Source: JAAYZB01 sp035379945
GTDB lineage: Bacteria > Bacillota_I > Bacilli_A > Izemoplasmatales > Hujiaoplasmataceae
DNA: 64,000 bases
Assembly: GCA_035379945.1 (NCBI GenBank)
Contig: DAOSWG010000006.1
Span: forward strand, 1 to 64,000
Direction: 5' to 3'
This document shows positions 62,877 through 64,000 of the stretch, in pieces. The translations under genes were made by a program, and so were the position numbers. The notes under the pieces were generated by a model, which made no database searches, was not told where the DNA came from, and saw only the letters and a list, made by a program, of their open reading frames with translations. Within the stretch, counting starts at the first letter, position 1. The number at the start of each line of letters is the position of its first letter.

Positions 62877-62905
62877 TTTAATTATGACATACGATTTGTT
62901 ATAAT
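62877..62905 (+). promoter_or_regulatory. Promoter of glpK
   Basis: TTTAAT and TATAAT are 17 bases apart, with extended TGT. No catabolite-response (cre) box was recognised. Confidence 0.65.
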
Positions 62906-62926
62906 GATTAGGAAAGAGGTGTGAAA

Positions 62927-64000
62927 ATGCAAAAATACATCCTTGCGATCGACCAAGGGACGACATCTTCCCGGGCCATCATCTTCAGCAGCGAAGGCAA
63001 GATGGTTTGCCTAAGCCAAAAAGAATTCAGTCAGAAGTTTCCCCAACCAGGTTATGTACAGCATGATCCGATGGAAATATGGGAATCGGTTTCGGTCTGT
63101 ATCGGTGAATGTCTGGTCAAGGCGAAGATCAATCCGGCGCAAATCGCCGCGATCGGAATCACCAATCAGCGAGAGACAACAGTCGTTTGGGACAAAGAAA
63201 CCGGAAAACCCGTTTGCGACGCCATTGTGTGGCAAAGCAAACAGACAACCGGAATTTGTGAGAAAATGCGCAAAAGAGGAGCCGAACCGATAGTAAGGGA
63301 AAAAACGGGTCTTCTTATCGATCCGTATTTTTCAGCCACCAAGATAAAATGGATTCTTGACAATGTCGAAGGCGCTAGGAAAGCTGCCGAAAAAGGTAAA
63401 CTGCTATTTGGGACCATCGATTCATGGGTAGTCTGGAATTTGTCCGGCGGCCACGCGCACGTGACCGATTATACAAATGCCTCGCGTACTTTGCTATTCA
63501 ACATTTTCGATTTGGCTTGGGACAAGGAACTTTGCGATTTGTTCCAAGTGCCAATGTCGATGTTGCCGGAAGTAAAACCTTCGTCCGGACTGTTCGGGAA
63601 AACCGCCAAGAATGTTTTCTACGGACATGAAATTCCAATCATGGCAATTGCCGGTGATCAACAGTCAGCCCTTTTCGGACAGACATGTTTTAACAAAGGG
63701 GATGTAAAGAACACTTACGGTACCGGATGCTTTTTGCTAATGAATACCGGCAATGAACCGGTAAGATCGGAAAAGGGACTATTGACGACAATCGCTTGGT
63801 ATATAGATGGCAAGCCGACCTATGCGCTCGAAGGATCCATCTTTGTCGCCGGATCTGCGGTTCAATGGTTAAGAGACGGTATCAAGGTCATCAAAAACGC
63901 TCCTGAATCGGAAACATATGCCAAAAACATTAAAGACAGCGGCGGTATCTATTTCGTGCCGGCCTTTGTCGGACTCGGAACCCCTTACTGGGATAAGGAT
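62927..64000 (+). CDS. glpK: Glycerol kinase, N-terminal part (3' end outside window)
   Basis: 358 codons are open to the right edge. The FGGY-kinase start YILAIDQGTTSSRAIIF, then FPQPGYVQHDPMEIW, GITNQRETTVVWD, TIDSWVVWNLSGG, AGDQQSALFGQ and NTYGTGCFLLMNTG are characteristic. It phosphorylates glycerol to sn-glycerol 3-phosphate. AAAGAGGTG lies six bases before the ATG. In Firmicutes HPr often activates GlpK at a His in a loop near residue 230 (around FYGHEIPI here, approximate). It has its own promoter, divergent from a lipase-like gene. Confidence 0.96.
   Translation, partial: MQKYILAIDQGTTSSRAIIFSSEGKMVCLSQKEFSQKFPQPGYVQHDPMEIWESVSVCIGECLVKAKINPAQIAAIGITNQRETTVVWDKETGKPVCDAIVWQSKQTTGICEKMRKRGAEPIVREKTGLLIDPYFSATKIKWILDNVEGARKAAEKGKLLFGTIDSWVVWNLSGGHAHVTDYTNASRTLLFNIFDLAWDKELCDLFQVPMSMLPEVKPSSGLFGKTAKNVFYGHEIPIMAIAGDQQSALFGQTCFNKGDVKNTYGTGCFLLMNTGNEPVRSEKGLLTTIAWYIDGKPTYALEGSIFVAGSAVQWLRDGIKVIKNAPESETYAKNIKDSGGIYFVPAFVGLGTPYWDKD

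Noticed and set aside
1..64000. Genetic code 4 (TGA as Trp), as in mycoplasmas
   Set aside because: Many genes end in TGA at the expected protein length and conserved Trp positions use TGG.
1..64000. CRISPR arrays, rRNA, tRNA and insertion sequences
   Set aside because: No regularly spaced direct repeats, rRNA blocks, tRNA T-arm/acceptor patterns in proper register, or transposase motifs were seen by eye.

Overview
The window looks like chromosomal core sequence from a low-GC Gram-positive (Firmicutes/Mycoplasmatota) bacterium. Evidence: Firmicute-type gene order (truB-ribF-rpsO-pnp; yggS-sepF-yggT-ileS; valS-folC-radC), two T-box leaders, LicT-type antitermination, SepF, paired M16 peptidases of the YmfF/YmfH kind, and strong sigma-A promoters (TTGACA-like, 17 bp, TATAAT), often with an extended TGn -10. 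TGA is a normal stop codon and TGG encodes Trp, so this is not a code-4 mycoplasma. GC looks to be in the mid-40s percent by eye. An Acholeplasma/Izemoplasma/Erysipelotrichia-like lineage is a reasonable inference but is not proven. No rRNA, tRNA, CRISPR array, insertion sequence or phage is visible; coding is dense and no gap over 300 bases lacks a function.

Layout. 1-4063: end of mutS2, a thioredoxin-like gene, truB, ribF and a DUF697-like membrane protein. 4077-7959: trigger factor and Lon, each with its own promoter and terminator. 8038-10940: a YczE-like membrane protein, a degenerate Nudix-like protein, and a large DUF2779 protein. 10952-15935: rpsO (structured leader), pnp, RNase P RNA and lepA. 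16000-19212: hemW, a Xer-type recombinase and deoB. 19241-25715 (minus strand): an isolated two-gene operon for unrecognised giant coiled-coil proteins of 977 and 1153 residues, the strongest candidate for an undescribed system. 25782-30378: ruvB, then a queuosine group (queA, a YhhQ transporter, tgt) with pduL among them. 30429-36828: ftsZ, tandem mgtE, surE, a 60-residue membrane protein, yggS, sepF, yggT. 36840-39918: T-box and ileS. 39924-46395: deoC, an unknown membrane protein, deoD, two M16 peptidase-family genes, an RlmI-like methyltransferase and ysxC. 46388-52392: a methyltransferase whose 3' end overlaps the valine T-box, then Nudix, valS, folC and radC.

52429-60779 is a sugar PTS region. 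Two nearly identical RAT/terminator switches precede ptsI-ptsH and the EIIBC-beta-glucosidase pair. They are followed by licT, a separate EIIA, a two-domain NTF2-like protein and an unknown protein. This suggests one antiterminator sets both the general and the sugar-specific PTS proteins. The window ends with a minus-strand lipoprotein carrying an RsgI-like domain, a minus-strand alpha/beta hydrolase, and the start of glpK, which runs off the right edge.

All family calls come from reading motifs by eye; no database search was run.
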